Source: Protostelium mycophagum (taxonomy: Eukaryota; Evosea; Variosea; Protosteliida; Protosteliaceae). Taken from it: a stretch of DNA of 64,000 nucleotides. This document shows, in pieces, positions 1-11,105 of the stretch (position 1 is its first letter; each line of letters begins with the position of its first letter). The translations under genes and the position numbers were made by a program. Where the stretch lies: positions 40,727 through 104,726 of the forward strand of contig KV920963.1 of NCBI GenBank assembly GCA_002081555.1, written 5' to 3'. The notes under the pieces were generated by a model. The model saw only the letters and a list, made by a program, of their open reading frames with translations, had not been told where the DNA came from and did not search any database.

Positions 1-541
1 AGAATGGGTCCGAGTGGCACAGTTGTGCTGGTCAGAGGATCCAGAAGACAGACCCGATTTCAAGAGGGTAATCAAACTCCTCCACGGATCACACAGCCCC
101 ACTTCAGTCAAGGTGATGATATAGCTGATCTCAGACATGACGTCATCTCACATGAAACAGGAGATCGTGTCTGAAGATTCTCCACGAGGAAGTGCATTCT
201 CCATCGAGAGCGCATACGGCGCGTTCACCAACCCAGCAGGTCTTATGTGTTCTCCAAAAGTGTACATCTGACATATCTCAGAAGAAGTGGTGCCGACGCG
301 TAATTCTTCAGAAAGTCAATATCTTCAGTTCCACACGGAAGAAGAAATCGCGCAAAAGCGAGCCAGCGTCCAATCTCATCAGATCATCCACCCCCAAAAA
401 GTGGAAGACGATTTCGATGACTCTGTGTTGCGATGCGAAGATGAGGACGAAGCGACTGAATCATTGCCAAACAGCATGCACTACGAGGAGTTCCCAGACT
501 TTGTTTCCAACAAGACCCGGAACGAGGAAAATACTGTATGA
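1..541 (+). CDS. Protein kinase (TKL/TK type), C-terminal end, 5' partial
   Basis: The frame starting at base 2 opens with the last part of a kinase C-lobe: a Cys-Trp pair, then D-P-E-D-R-P-D-F and a hydrophobic helix, which is the CW..dp..RP.F signature of subdomain XI. It should phosphorylate proteins, but the catalytic part lies left of the window. Two short introns follow (about 113-161, starting GTGATG and ending ACAG, and about 239-281 ending CTCAG). After splicing the frame runs through an acidic, low-complexity tail to TGA at 539-541. Nothing in the tail is a recognisable domain. The stop is only 21 bp from the stop of the convergent homeobox gene. Family type is well supported by the motif; the specific kinase cannot be named. 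Confidence 0.75.
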
Positions 542-562
542 TAATATATATCGTCTTTATTA

Positions 563-2293
563 TCAAGCTGTATTTTCTTGTGGTGCTTGCCTCGCGAAGA
601 ACTCGGCGTTTTCTTCTGGCTCGATCTTGGGTTGTTGGTTCACGGGAGGAAAAGTCCATTCTGTGCGGTGTGCAGAAGCCGAGGAAGGTGCCGGTGGATC
701 TTGTTTGGGCTCCTCTACAGAAGTTGGCTTCGTTGTTGACTGTTCTGTTTCGTGCGAGCTCGAGGGGGGTGACGTGGCATTGAAGGGAGGCATGATCGTC
801 ATGGGAGGGATGACGGCGGGTGATGGGAAGGTGCCCTGGAGAGAGTTGGGGCCGAGGGGGAATCCTAGAGGATGGCCGTGAGCTCTGGCAAACATCTGTG
901 CTTGAGCTTGAAAGTTGGCGAAGTCTTCGACGGTGAATTGTCGATTGTCTGCAAAGGCTTGGTCTGCATGAAGGTAAGAAATGTGATGATGACGTGTCAC
1001 TTACTGGGGGCAAATGCGTTTTCGCCGAGGTGTAGAGGGTTGATGATAGGAAGGGTGGCGCCTGGCTGCATGAGAGATGGGTTGGCTTGGAGGACCGCGG
1101 CTGCAGCTGCGGCACTTTGTTGACGCACTCTCATTGCAGAGTTGGTCATCTCATCGATGATAATGGCCTCCACCTAATTCCATCAGTTCACATTGAAAGC
1201 TGTATTGGACAATTTCAAATCACCTGGTGTGTTGAGGGAGGTTCGAATTGTCCTCTATATTTCCCTCCGTCCTTGGGCTTAAGGAACCTCCTTCTGGCGT
1301 TTGTGAACCAATTGTTGAGCTGTGTGGCGGAAAGTCCTGTGGATTGGCACAAATTAACCTTCTCCTCCTCGGTTGGGTACGGATGTGCCCAGTGATCAAC
1401 GATCCACCTCTTTAAGAGATTGGTCGTCATTTCTGGCAGATTACCACGGCGCTTCTTGCTGGATGACTTCCCACCCTCACCGTTCTTTCTCTTTTTGGGA
1501 GCCCCATCAGATCGTGTTCTGTCGTCCGTAAAGTCATCGCTTTCCGCCTGGTCTTCATCTTCTTCCTCTGTCTGATCTCCATCTGTTTGTGCATCGTCAT
1601 TCATATCCGGCCTTGGAATATTGAAGGCCTCTCTCTCTGCAGAGCTGTCTGGGATTTCTACTTTTATATTTGGAGGGTGTACCGGCTGTTGATCTGGCAA
1701 TCTGTCTCTCTCCGGGCTGATCGGAGAAAGAGGACCGGTCGCTCGTTCTGGTGTCTTAGGAGAGGCTTCTTTGTTTGGTTGTGGAGTCTTCTCGACCTTC
1801 TTCTGCTTTTCTCTTTTGGATGGTGTTTGGCGAGGTGGCCTCTCTGCTTCATCTCCTTGTATTTGTATCGGCTTTTCTTTGGGGTTTCGAGGGGCCGCTC
1901 TGGATTGTAAGTGTTGCTCTTGAATGCTTCGCGCTTCCAGCATGCGACGGCGGAGACCATCTTCGGCCAAGACCAAATTGGCCTCTCGTAAATCGATATT
2001 ATTCTTGAGGTTCTCTATGTGATTACTCAGACGTCCGACCTTTTATGATCAGCGATATCAATATGTAACAATTCTCACCGCTGAGAGGATCTGCTTTTTG
2101 TGATCGACGGTCTGTACTTTGTGAACCTCTTCCACTAAAGACTCGATTACTTCAAAGACCTGGACTGATTGAATACACGAACAATGTTTGCTTGACACAC
2201 AGATACCAATACCTGGTCGAAGAAGAGACGAGAGCCATTTCTCTGATTTTCCAAAGAAGACGAATCTAGTGAGAAGCTGTGGTTAGAGGACAT
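563..2293 (-). CDS. TALE-class homeodomain transcription factor
   Basis: Reading from ATG at 2293, five or more exons join in frame. The N-terminal 100 residues are helical and charged. An acidic and Lys/Ser-rich linker follows, with a basic stretch just before the homeodomain. The homeodomain (about 1290-1460) has the Pro-Tyr-Pro of the three-residue TALE loop extension and the helix-3 core WFTNARRR, so it should bind DNA as PBC/MEIS/KNOX proteins do, usually with a partner. Introns: about 2041-2079, 2160-2217, an intron ending the homeodomain exon near 1178-1231, and about 973-1010. The C-terminal third is Gln/Ala and Pro/Ser/Thr-rich, as in activation regions. No MEIS or KNOX N-terminal domain was recognised, so the subclass is open. 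Start choice rests on the first in-frame ATG with good exon joins. Confidence 0.85.
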
Positions 2294-2847
2294 CTACATT
2301 TTGTTAGTGATTAATCTCCATATGCGTATCGTATTGACTCGGCGGGTTCAAAGAAGGCTTACCGTATATTGATTATTCTCAGTATCTTAGAGAAGGCTGA
2401 TATTCTCTTGATCTGAAAAATGGTCCGTCGGAATGAATGGAATGAATGGAGTTGTTTGGATCGAGGAGGCTTCTAAGTTGATTTCCGAGCCTCTTTCTAT
2501 ATTTATATACTGCTCTCCTCTTCTATGCTGACGAGTTTGTGTCAGAGGTTGGCCTCTTGTCAAGTGTCAGGGTTCTGAGTTTGGCTTGCCTGGCTCTGGT
2601 TTTAGATACATTAACTCACTACAACGAGGCACTCCTCTGCTTTTTCTTCAGTTATTCCCAAAGCTCCACGTCCATGTATCAATTAATGTCTATCTTGACT
2701 GGCTTATTTGGCGGTGTCTAAGCGATCCTCTTTTGAAACGAAAAGATCTCGTGCATTGGAATCTCTCTTGGAAATTTCGTATCACGTAAGAAGGGAAAGA
2801 CGTCACGACCACACAACAGAGCAACAAACAGTTAAAGACGCACGAAA
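2294..2847. promoter_or_regulatory. Divergent intergenic region (homeobox / TMEM135-like)
   Basis: This 554-bp gap separates two divergent starts and must hold both promoters. It contains a TATA-like AT run near 2500-2515 (TATATTTATATAC) and pyrimidine-rich stretches. Short open frames here (for example 2539-2721) have no recognisable features and I did not call them. Confidence 0.4.
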
Positions 2848-5539
2848 ATGGAAAGTGGAAAAATACCCCAAGCTGAGCTGTCTCAAGAGCCCACGAAGAT
2901 CGCCCACGCCGATCCTTTGGTCACCTCGCAAGACAAAACAGCAGATGTCACCAAGTCTGCTGACGCCAGAACTCCAGCTGCAGAGTCCGCCAAGAACAAT
3001 GACGCACCACTCGAGAAGCAGTGATGATCGGTCATAAATGTTCATTTGCAAAAGTTTGGCTATTGTGCTCGTAAATCACTCTGTGGGAGGTTCCATCGAA
3101 GGGTTTAAGACGTCAATCGAGTTCATTTCGATGGGGAATTATTTGATTTCCACTGCATATACAGTGGTGTCGCTTTCCTGGGTTGTTTTTTCTCTACAAA
3201 CCGCCAAAAATCCGAGAAAGGTTATTATCTGGCACATCAGCAGAGGAATATCATGGCGGAGGAGATAGACCTGGGTGATCTGCCAACAACGACTTATATG
3301 TCCCTGAGAAGCCATCCTGCTGCTTTGATGGCGGAGCGTACCTTCATACATATCGCAGCAAAATTGGTGGACAGCGCTCGTATCACAGGAATAGAATTAC
3401 CTAGCTCGGTGATGTCCCTAAGATAATGTCTGATTATTTAATTGATGAGTACCAGGCGAGTCTTCGACCTTTTATCACGATCTTGAAGAGGTTTCTTAGG
3501 GGATTTGGTGTTGGTTATGCAGGAAAGATGGTGTTTGCCATCGCTGGTGATGCTAGAATGTAATCTCGGGGTTCTCACGCTATCAGGTCTGCTGATTAAG
3601 ACAAGACTCAAGTTAGGTCCACTGGCAAGAGGTCTCGGCCGTGCTGCAGTCAGCCGTGAGGTGACATTGATTGCTTCTTTGTTGTGAATTAATGTTGAAT
3701 GATCGTCAGGTTGTTGGATATGGTATGGCCACTGGATCATTTTTGGCTTTATTTGAAGCTATGATGAAGCTGACAAATTCCTACAAATCCAAACTGAGGT
3801 GATACATCTATATCATCGACACAAACAAATCTTCAAAGACATAACAAACCATTGGCAAAAACAAAATGCTGCAGGAGTACAACGAAAAGAATGTTCTGTG
3901 ACTAATATTTCCTTAGTGACGGTTTGAGAGTTTGGCTCGCTTCAATCATCGCCAGCACATCCATCTTTTTCATCAACCCAGCGTCACGACCCGCGGTGGC
4001 GGTATTTCTACTTGTTCGAGCGGTAGAGGTGACGTTGACATCATTCTGACACATTTGACACGTCTTCAGGTCTCGGCAAAGGCGGGGAGCTCTGCTGGAT
4101 ACTTACCAAAAACGGATCACGGGGACACCCTCTTGATGGCAATCGCCTCTGCGCAAGTATGTTCTAAAAATAGAGTTTGGCGTTTTAAATGAATGAAACA
4201 AGGTGATTTGGGCGTGGCTTCACAACCGACCCTCTCTTGACCCTTCTTACCTCCGATTTTTAGATCACCAAGGTGACTCCAGAAATTTCCTCCACTTTTC
4301 CCTGAAATTTCTCGTGGATGACGTCATCAGGAGGAAGACACATCGTGCCCCAAACAGCCATCGGAAAATATCTTGACCAAGGTCCACAGGCACTTGCCGC
4401 TGATCTAAAATTAGTAAAAAAACTTGGCAAACAACGAGCCCGAGAAGGGTTTCCAACCCTCACCACGGAGGAGGTAAGTCAATAGTGATGTGTACCTTTC
4501 TACAATTCTGTACCGTGATGACGTGTGCAGTACTCATTGTGTTCGCTATTACATCCACAGACTAAATATTGTTCTGTCGACGCCGTTACTTTTCTGATCA
4601 AAGGTGACTACTTTTCATTTGAATAATATGTGTGGTGGTAACGATTTTGGGAAACAGCGGTAGTTACCGCCAGAAAATGCGGTATGGAACGGTGATCGCA
4701 GAGATCCAAATCTGCTACCACCGCATATTTTATAAATAAAACCACCACATACTTTTATAAATAAAAGATCTCTATAACTTTTGCAGGATTAAGACGAGCT
4801 GTTTGGGTGTATCTTCCAATATTTCTGATCCCCCTCTTGTTGAGGTTCAAATCTTTGAAAAGAGATCCCGTCAAGATGTTATCTACTGCCGCAGTCGGTA
4901 TTGCCAGGTGGGTCACTACAACGATGTAGAAAGGTTTCAAATGTGACGATTACAGGTCCTCGTTGTTCCTCTCGCTGTATTGTACATTGTGTTGGGCCAC
5001 AGCTTGCTTTCTGCACAAGGTGGGCATCTTAGATATATCTTTCGAAATAGAGAGACCAAAAATGTCTTGAAACTGATGAGTCGTCAGTTTGGAATCAGAC
5101 ATCATCTGATTGTTGCTGCCGCTGGATTTTCTGGTGGTTTGACCGTTGGCATAGAGAAGTCAGATATTTTATTTCTATCCTCTATAAAATCAATTTGATC
5201 TTAAAGAAAAAAAACAGATCAACATCTTGGATTCTGAAATTCACCAGGAGAGGCCGCAGAGTTGAGTTAGCTCTCTACGTTTTACAACAAGCCATCCCCT
5301 CTGCTTTCTTAACTCTCCACCAAAAGGGTCTCGTTCCCCGCATTCTACACGCAGAGGTGGCTCTATACGCTCTAAGTCTGGGCTCCATCATGCATGCATA
5401 TGTCGTCAAAGAGAAGCTGCTCCGCCCCTCTTATATATCTCTTTTGGACTTTTTGTTTGATAAGAGTGAGCTAATTGAAAGATCAGATAGTGCGACCCCT
5501 CCAGTAACACCAAAGCTGGGAGATCGTGTGAAGGAATAA
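2848..5539 (+). CDS. TMEM135-like multipass membrane protein
   Basis: About a dozen exons join in frame from ATG 2848. The first exon encodes a polar N-terminus of about 58 residues. Joining it through introns 3021-3054 and about 3122-3165 brings it in frame with the exon around 3253, where there is another possible start. Recognisable parts are an R-G-F-G-V-G-Y segment before a hydrophobic helix (about 3495-3530), a helix rich in Ala/Ile followed by a second near 4000, an S-Y-L-R-F-L motif (about 4245), a Cys/His-containing H-P-Q-T-K-Y-C-S segment (about 4553-4585), then further helices to about 5400. The animal TMEM135 family (peroxisomal/mitochondrial membrane, linked to lipid and fission phenotypes) has the same blocks; here the His-Pro/Cys block comes after the G-F-G-V-G-Y block. 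One intron (4604-4786) is unusually long and repetitive. WDR18 starts 98 bp downstream. Confidence 0.75.
4604..4786 (+). repeat. Repeat-bearing intron of the TMEM135-like gene
   Basis: At 183 nt this intron is three to four times longer than its neighbours. It contains a perfect 6-bp hairpin GCGGTA-GT-TACCGC (4657-4670), two tandem copies of an ACCACCrCATA(C/T)TTTTATAAATAAA unit (4717-4740 and 4741-4765), and an inverted TATGTGTGGTGGT (4628-4639) facing them. It resembles a small inserted element or an expanded structured intron. Read directly; function unknown. Confidence 0.55.
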
Positions 5540-5637
5540 ATGTTGACGATTGGAGAAAAAATTTATATAAATAAATATATTTTTATCGTTGTAGTGAGTC
5601 AACATTTCTCAGAAACACCCGATCACGATCAAAAGAA

Positions 5638-7908
5638 ATGGGAGAGGTGATAATCAGCTGCAGCCACAGCGGCCAAAATACCGAAAGGAATAGAGAGAGT
5701 CTTCAAATCCAGGATCTCCATACCGGAACTCTTCTCGCCACTTTCAAAAACAATTCCTCTGATGTCTCTTGTATAGCCCTGTTAGGAGATGATTTAGTCG
5801 CTGTTCCTCAATCTGATTCTTCTACTCTTCATTTTTGGGCATGGAAGAAGGTATTGATCATTTTGAGTCAACAGGCTCATCACTCAAACAATATAGGCTC
5901 AAGTCCACATCAAATCGACTATGCCAGAGAAGGCAGGAAGCATCACCGGCACACGTGATGGAAGGTGAATCATTCTTCCAAGATTCTTCGTGATTGATCC
6001 ATCTAGATATTGTGTGATGGGAGGACTGTCAGGAACACTATATATTTGGGAGGTGGCCACAGGACATCTCATGAAACAATGGGAGGGACATTACAAAAAG
6101 GTGATTATGATTACCTTTTCATACTTTGAAAACGTCAAAATCACGTCATTTGATCATGATTTTTTCAGACACTTCACAAGTGACATCTGAGAAATGAACA
6201 GGTGAACTGTCTCAGTTTCACAGAGGATGACAGTATGTTATTATCTGGTGGTGAAGATGGTATCTTGAATGTCTGGGAGTTATCTTCCCTCGTGGACGCC
6301 AAAGTCCTCACGGTGAAACCTTATGTCTCTTGGTCAGATCACTCTTTACCTGTCACAAGTGTCTGCTGCGGTTATGCTGGTGAGGAAATCTGTTATAAAA
6401 AAACGAATCAAACCAAAACTCTTCATGATCGATCTCGAGAAGGTTGTAATTTTTACGAAATCTCTGAGACGAATAGGTGTACAAGGTCGCATACTGTCGA
6501 CATCATTAGATCGTACCTGCAAGGTGATTGTCTCGTTGTAGAAGCTCAATTCTGAAGGTTGTAGATGTGGGATATCCCCACCAAATCGGTCGTGAACTCT
6601 GTCGTCTTCCCTGCTGGACTCTTGTCTTGTCATTTGACTCCTTCCGAGGACTCTATATACCTCGGCGCAACTGATGGAAAGGCAAGATGGCAATATTTTT
6701 GGATCTTTTCTGCACAGCAGAAGTGAAATTTCACTTTTTGAAGCATTGTGTTTCGATTGTTTGGACGATGTGTCTTTGCTGTAAAACACATATTTCCGTC
6801 TGTTTCAAGGAATGACAATATTTTTACTGAAAAATAAAATATTTTGTTAATGAAGAACAGATCTACTCCCTTCGTCTGGCGTCCGCAGCAAGCATTTCCG
6901 AGAACAGCATAAAAGAAATTCCTCAAAAAGTCTTCGAAGGTCACACGTAAGTGACAGTCAGATTTGACAGGTGTCCATCTGACATGTGACAGGAGGGGTG
7001 TTGTGTCATTAGGAAGCTCCATCGATGGAAGCATCCTAGTCTCAGGATCCGCAGATGGTAACATAAAGATATGGGACACCGTCTCTCTACAATGTTTGAG
7101 ATCATTCACAAACCATGCTGGTAAATACTTTCGAATTATATATTTTCCTTCGGATAGAGAGCCAGCTTGCACAAATCAAGTGTGGCGAATCCAAAAGCAA
7201 AACCAAAGTTCATGACAAAAAACTAAACGTAAAAGGCCCGATCACCTGTCTGCGAGTCGCTCTGAAGCCTCATGATATGTTGTCATCAGAAGGAAAACAG
7301 ATTTCTCAACCGATAGAATCTTTCAAGAAATTTCGCCCCACAGAAAGCGTACTCCCCGTGTCCACCCGCGACGCCCCCCTCTTCTCTGAGATACTACGTA
7401 TGATATCTTGACTCAGAAAATGACCAAACTTCACATTCACATTATGATAATGATGCTGATGACATCCAGGGATCTGGGGAGATGAATACCCAACTGAAGA
7501 CACTGAAGTCATACAACTCGCAAAGAGAGCAAAACGTCTCAAGGTGAGCTTCTATTGGGTCTCTGAAGTGTATTTTGTTTTACCTCAAAGATGCGTCCTT
7601 CCGGTACCTTTTGTGCATATTTTTTTCGATTTGCTGTTTGAACACAAATACACTCCGTTTTTATTATCCATATGAGCAAGAGAAACAACATCTATTGTTG
7701 AGGGAAAATCCATCGCACGACAAATTTCATCTTGCTCCGAAAACCCTCTATCATTTGTTTTGACTGTATAAAGACATTCACCACCGAGAGCGTAAGAAAA
7801 GAATTGAATGAATCCCGGGACATGATCGCACACTTGCAAGAAGAAGTAGAAAAGTGGAAGAATCTGAGTAGCTCTCTTCAAAACAACCTCGCCAAAGTTG
7901 GAAAATAA
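5638..7908 (+). CDS. WD-repeat protein, WDR18 / Ipi3 type
   Basis: Several exons from ATG 5638 encode WD40 blades, each with an I/V-W-D/E end: GGLSGTLYIWEV (about 6016-6060), GGEDGILNVWEL (about 6250-6285), STSLDRTCKMWDI across an intron near 6520-6570, and SGSADGNIKIWD (about 7040-7080). The segment H-S-L-P-V-T between blades 3 and 4 and a C-terminal coiled coil fit WDR18/Ipi3. That protein is part of the Rix1 (PELP1-TEX10-WDR18) complex, which acts in ITS2 processing and late 60S ribosome assembly in the nucleolus. The C-terminal exon (about 7774-7908) is a Glu/Lys-rich coiled coil ending at TAA 7906-7908. Introns start GTGATTATG or GTGAG and end in AG. Assignment is from blade order and linker motifs, so another WD protein remains possible. 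Confidence 0.75.
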
Positions 7909-8326
7909 AATTGTCTGCAAAGAAATTTATTGTATATTTTAATATTATTCTATTACACTTTCAAATGTATTATAATACAGTAATTTTTTAATAATTAATG
8001 GGAAATATATTAATCCGATTTATGTCAAAGGAAATTGGAGAAACGACATTTTTATGCCAAGAATCAGTTTTCTTTGACAAGAGTGAACCTTTGCTTTGGT
8101 GCTGTGTGCATGCACCAGCCAAGTCCTGTCAAGTAGAGTAGTGCGGGCAGCTGGGGTTTCTCTAATTAGAGGACGGTAGTTCTGTGACAGCTTGACGGTA
8201 AAACACGTGCATTGCACGGTAAAACTTTCAGGTTTTCTTCATTTAAGATAATAATCCCTTTTTTCTGCGAATTCGCATGCGAAAACACAAATTGTGTCGG
8301 ACGACAACAAATTCATCGGCTGCATC
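7909..8326. other. Intergenic, no gene seen
   Basis: About 420 bp, AT-rich at its left end (7920-8020), where WDR18 transcripts probably end. The right part should hold the promoter of the small gene at 8327. No convincing ORF or RNA gene is visible. Confidence 0.4.
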
Positions 8327-8624
8327 ATGTCTGACGACAAAAAGAAGTTTTTTGAACAGCAAATAGAGGCAAACAAGCCACCTCCTCAGGTGATAAAACT
8401 CATCTTGTTTGCATTCTTCTGAAATACATACAGCCGAAGGTTGAGAAGGTGTGGAAACCAACTGCAAACAACACAACTGGAGCCCACTCATCTTCCGGAT
8501 TCAACCAGCAGACTGTCACGAAGAAGGTCGTTCCAAAGCCAACAGGTATATTGATGATACTCTCTTGTCTTAACGATCGCTAGGTGCTCCTCCACCACAG
8601 AAATCTATTGGAGATTTACCTTAA
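8327..8624 (+). CDS. Small proline/lysine-rich protein, function unknown
   Basis: Three exons give a protein of about 71 residues. Exon 1 starts MSDDKKKFFEQQ and ends K-P-P-P-Q. A 44-nt GTGATA...ACAG intron and a 38-nt GTATAT...CTAG intron follow, and the frame ends D-L-P-stop (TAA 8622-8624). The protein is charged, with an acidic/basic N-terminal helix, a P-P-P-Q-P stretch and a Ser/Thr-rich middle. No membrane segment or signal peptide is present. Short proline-rich proteins of this kind can bind actin regulators or SH3 domains, but I do not recognise the family. The gene is supported by consistent introns and open exons, with an AATAAA at 8639-8644 just downstream. Confidence 0.6.
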
Positions 8625-9168
8625 TATGTAAATGGGAAATAAATGTATTCGATATTTGCACATGACTTCTATCACATCAGAATGAGGCGGTCCTAACCGT
8701 CTCACGCCTCCTTTTTTGGTTGAGCCCTGTTCTCTTTGTTCTCCAACTTTCAGTCAGTGCTCATCTGGATGATTGATGACACCATTTCATTGGAGTGTGT
8801 TGATGATAAACTCAGTTTCATCAGTGATATTATGGAAAGTATACCAATTGACTGACTTTTGAAGACAGAATGTCCTCCAAAAACAATAATATATTAAGAA
8901 GAATCCGTTGAAATAAATTAAATTAAAAATATTTGGAAAACGAATTTTTGAATTTATTTTGATTTATTAATTATTAAAATTCTCCGTTTTGCTCCAGAAA
9001 AGACCCTTTTTTGGAATATCTGGATAAAGGAGAGTGAGGTCTGCCTGTTTATAAGGGCAATTCGGTTTATGATGTGGTTCCAATTGCATTTTGATCGAGG
9101 CGCACGTCGCGTTGCTTTCGAACATCAATTACGTATGAATACAATGCCACATCAAATGACATCAAAAC
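8625..9168. other. Intergenic, no gene seen
   Basis: About 540 bp. The left side holds AATAAA (8639) for the upstream gene. 8880-8990 is very AT-rich. No coding exon with good joins is visible. A stretch with TGATGA and CTGA boxes is discussed under rejected items. Confidence 0.35.
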
Positions 9169-11085
9169 ATGGCAGAATCCCTCTGCAATCTACTGAAGAA
9201 ATACATAACAGATAACCGGATCATTGTTTTAGAGAATGAGGAATACAAGAAATTGAGTAAAGAACATAGAGATAAAGATCTGGCTGAGGCATTTGGACGG
9301 CTGATCAAAGAGGAAAATCTGCCTTTTCCGTTTAACAAGTGATGAACAGATTGATAAGTGGAGATAAATCGACATAGATTTTCTTTTCCGCTCAGTAAGG
9401 CCGACGAAATGTTCAAAAACTTAGAGCTTTATGATCAGAAATTAATACCTGCAAATGGTGAGAGGGTGAGTGCCTCCATACATCCAAAATGACAATTCAG
9501 GTGAATAATTATCGCCCACCTTCAGAACAATATGATCAGTTGAGACTATCCTCCACCGTGGATCTCCTTCACAAGACGAGAGACCAAGATTATAATGACA
9601 TCGATTGGCTTTCTGATTTTTTTCAAGAGGAAGAGAGACTAAAAGGAAGGAGAAGTGATTGTCAATATAGCCCACTAGAATTTTGGCGGGAAAATGGTTC
9701 AGAGATTTTTTTAGATGTGAGCGTCCATTTTTCAGCTGCATTCAAATTTGATGAATTATTTATTCATATATATTTTTAACTTTTATAGGTTCTCAGAAAA
9801 ATGAGGTGTGACACCAATGTACAAGTAACAAATTTATGTCAGAATAAAAAATAAAAATAGCAGTTAAATGGGAAAGAGCTACGTCAGGCCTCATGGAAAA
9901 TCGCCAAAGAATGCACAATATTCAAGCCTAGTCTCGCATCGTGTGTGTACAAACATTTCGGTGCCAAAAGGGTGCTCGACATCTCGTCTGGCTGGGGAGA
10001 CAGACTATTGGCCGCGATATCATGCCGTCTACAATTGTATATGGGGACAGACCCCAACTTATCCCTGAAGAAAGGATATGATGACGTCATCCAACGTTAC
10101 GCGGGAGAAGACAAAGAAAACTTCGTCATCTTGAAGAAACCTTTCCAGGAAATTTCTGAGCAAGACTATCAAGAAGTCACAAAGGGTGATGATCATGATT
10201 CGTCAAGATGCATTCTAAACTGATCAGGCGAACCATTCGATTTGGTGTTCTCGAGTCCGCCCTTTTTTGACTTTGAAATTTATACTGGAGAAGGTCGACA
10301 ATCCGTGCTCGATCATCCGTCGTTAGATGATTGGCTGGTGCATTTTCTCTTCAAGTCCCTCGAGAAAGCTTGGAAACAGCTGAAACCTGGAGGACACATG
10401 GCGATCCACATCACCGATGTATTCAAGACAGAGATCTGTGCCGTGATGAACTATTTCGTGCTGTCATTAGAAGGCGCGATCAGCAGTACTTCCCATAGAC
10501 AAGTACATCTTCTATAACGGATTACATTGACAAAGTGTTCGAATAAGGTGTTCCAAACATGCACAAGAAAACGCATCAAAAGGCGTGACGAGATGCTGAT
10601 CTGTCCAGACGATTGGCTGCATTGGTGGGCAATCTAAAACATTTCCAATCTGGGTTTGGAAAAAGAAAGAAGAGAGAGAGGCAGAGGATTTGAAAGGAAG
10701 ACAACTCGCAAGAGACTCCATATATCACCTCTTCCCAAAAGTAATGCACATCAACCGATGATGTATTGTTGAATGCGATTCAGATCTCTAAAATGCTCGA
10801 CCCGAATTACAAACCAGTGAACGATCGGCCGAGATCAGACAGAAAGAGAAGCCGTGATGAGCATGATGATTACAGAGGCAAACAAGAATATAGAGGGTAC
10901 AGAGACGACCGAAATAGACAAGACCACAGGAGGCCGAGATACAATGATCCCAGATCAAATGACAGACATGATGATCGCCATTCTAAACCGGCTGTGCAAG
11001 TAAGCGTGTTGTGATTTGATATCTTTGTTAACCAAAGCAGCCTCTAAAAGTTGATCGAGCACCTGTCCGTGATGTTGATAAATGA
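9169..11085 (+). CDS. SAM-dependent methyltransferase, virus-associated type, with RD-rich tail
   Basis: Nine or so exons join cleanly from ATG 9169 to TGA 11083-11085. An N-terminal helical region leads to N-N-Y-R-P-P-S-E-Q-Y and D-Y-N-D-I-D-W (about 9500-9610). The Rossmann methyltransferase motif I reads DISSGWGDRLLAAI (about 9978-10021), and motif IV is SSPPFFDFEIY (about 10251-10284), an N-P-P-F/S-P-P-F type seen in amino-methylating enzymes. A G-C-I-G-G...P-I-W-V-W-K-K strand end follows (about 10605-10660). The same N-terminal block plus D-x-S-x-G-W-G-D-R-L core is, to my knowledge, found in a methyltransferase family of nucleocytoplasmic large DNA viruses and a few protists. After the catalytic domain, exons near 10785-11085 add a tail rich in Arg, Asp and Tyr, as in RNA-binding RS/RD proteins. 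The substrate is unknown; DNA adenine or RNA methylation are both open. Confidence 0.7.
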
Positions 11086-11105
11086 GAAGATAAATTTTTT
11101 TCTTT

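Noticed and set aside
384-1115. 243-codon open frame antisense to the first two genes
   Set aside because: It runs through known exons, introns and the convergent stop region of the homeobox gene in another frame. It has no domain; it is a shadow.
3253-3351. ATG 3253 as the only start of the TMEM135-like gene, with 2848-3268 as another gene
   Set aside because: Introns 3021-3054 and about 3122-3165 join the upstream exons in frame, so one gene explains both.
8755-8870. Possible C/D-box snoRNA (TGATGA and CTGA boxes)
   Set aside because: No terminal stem closes the boxes, and short words like these arise by chance in AT-rich DNA.
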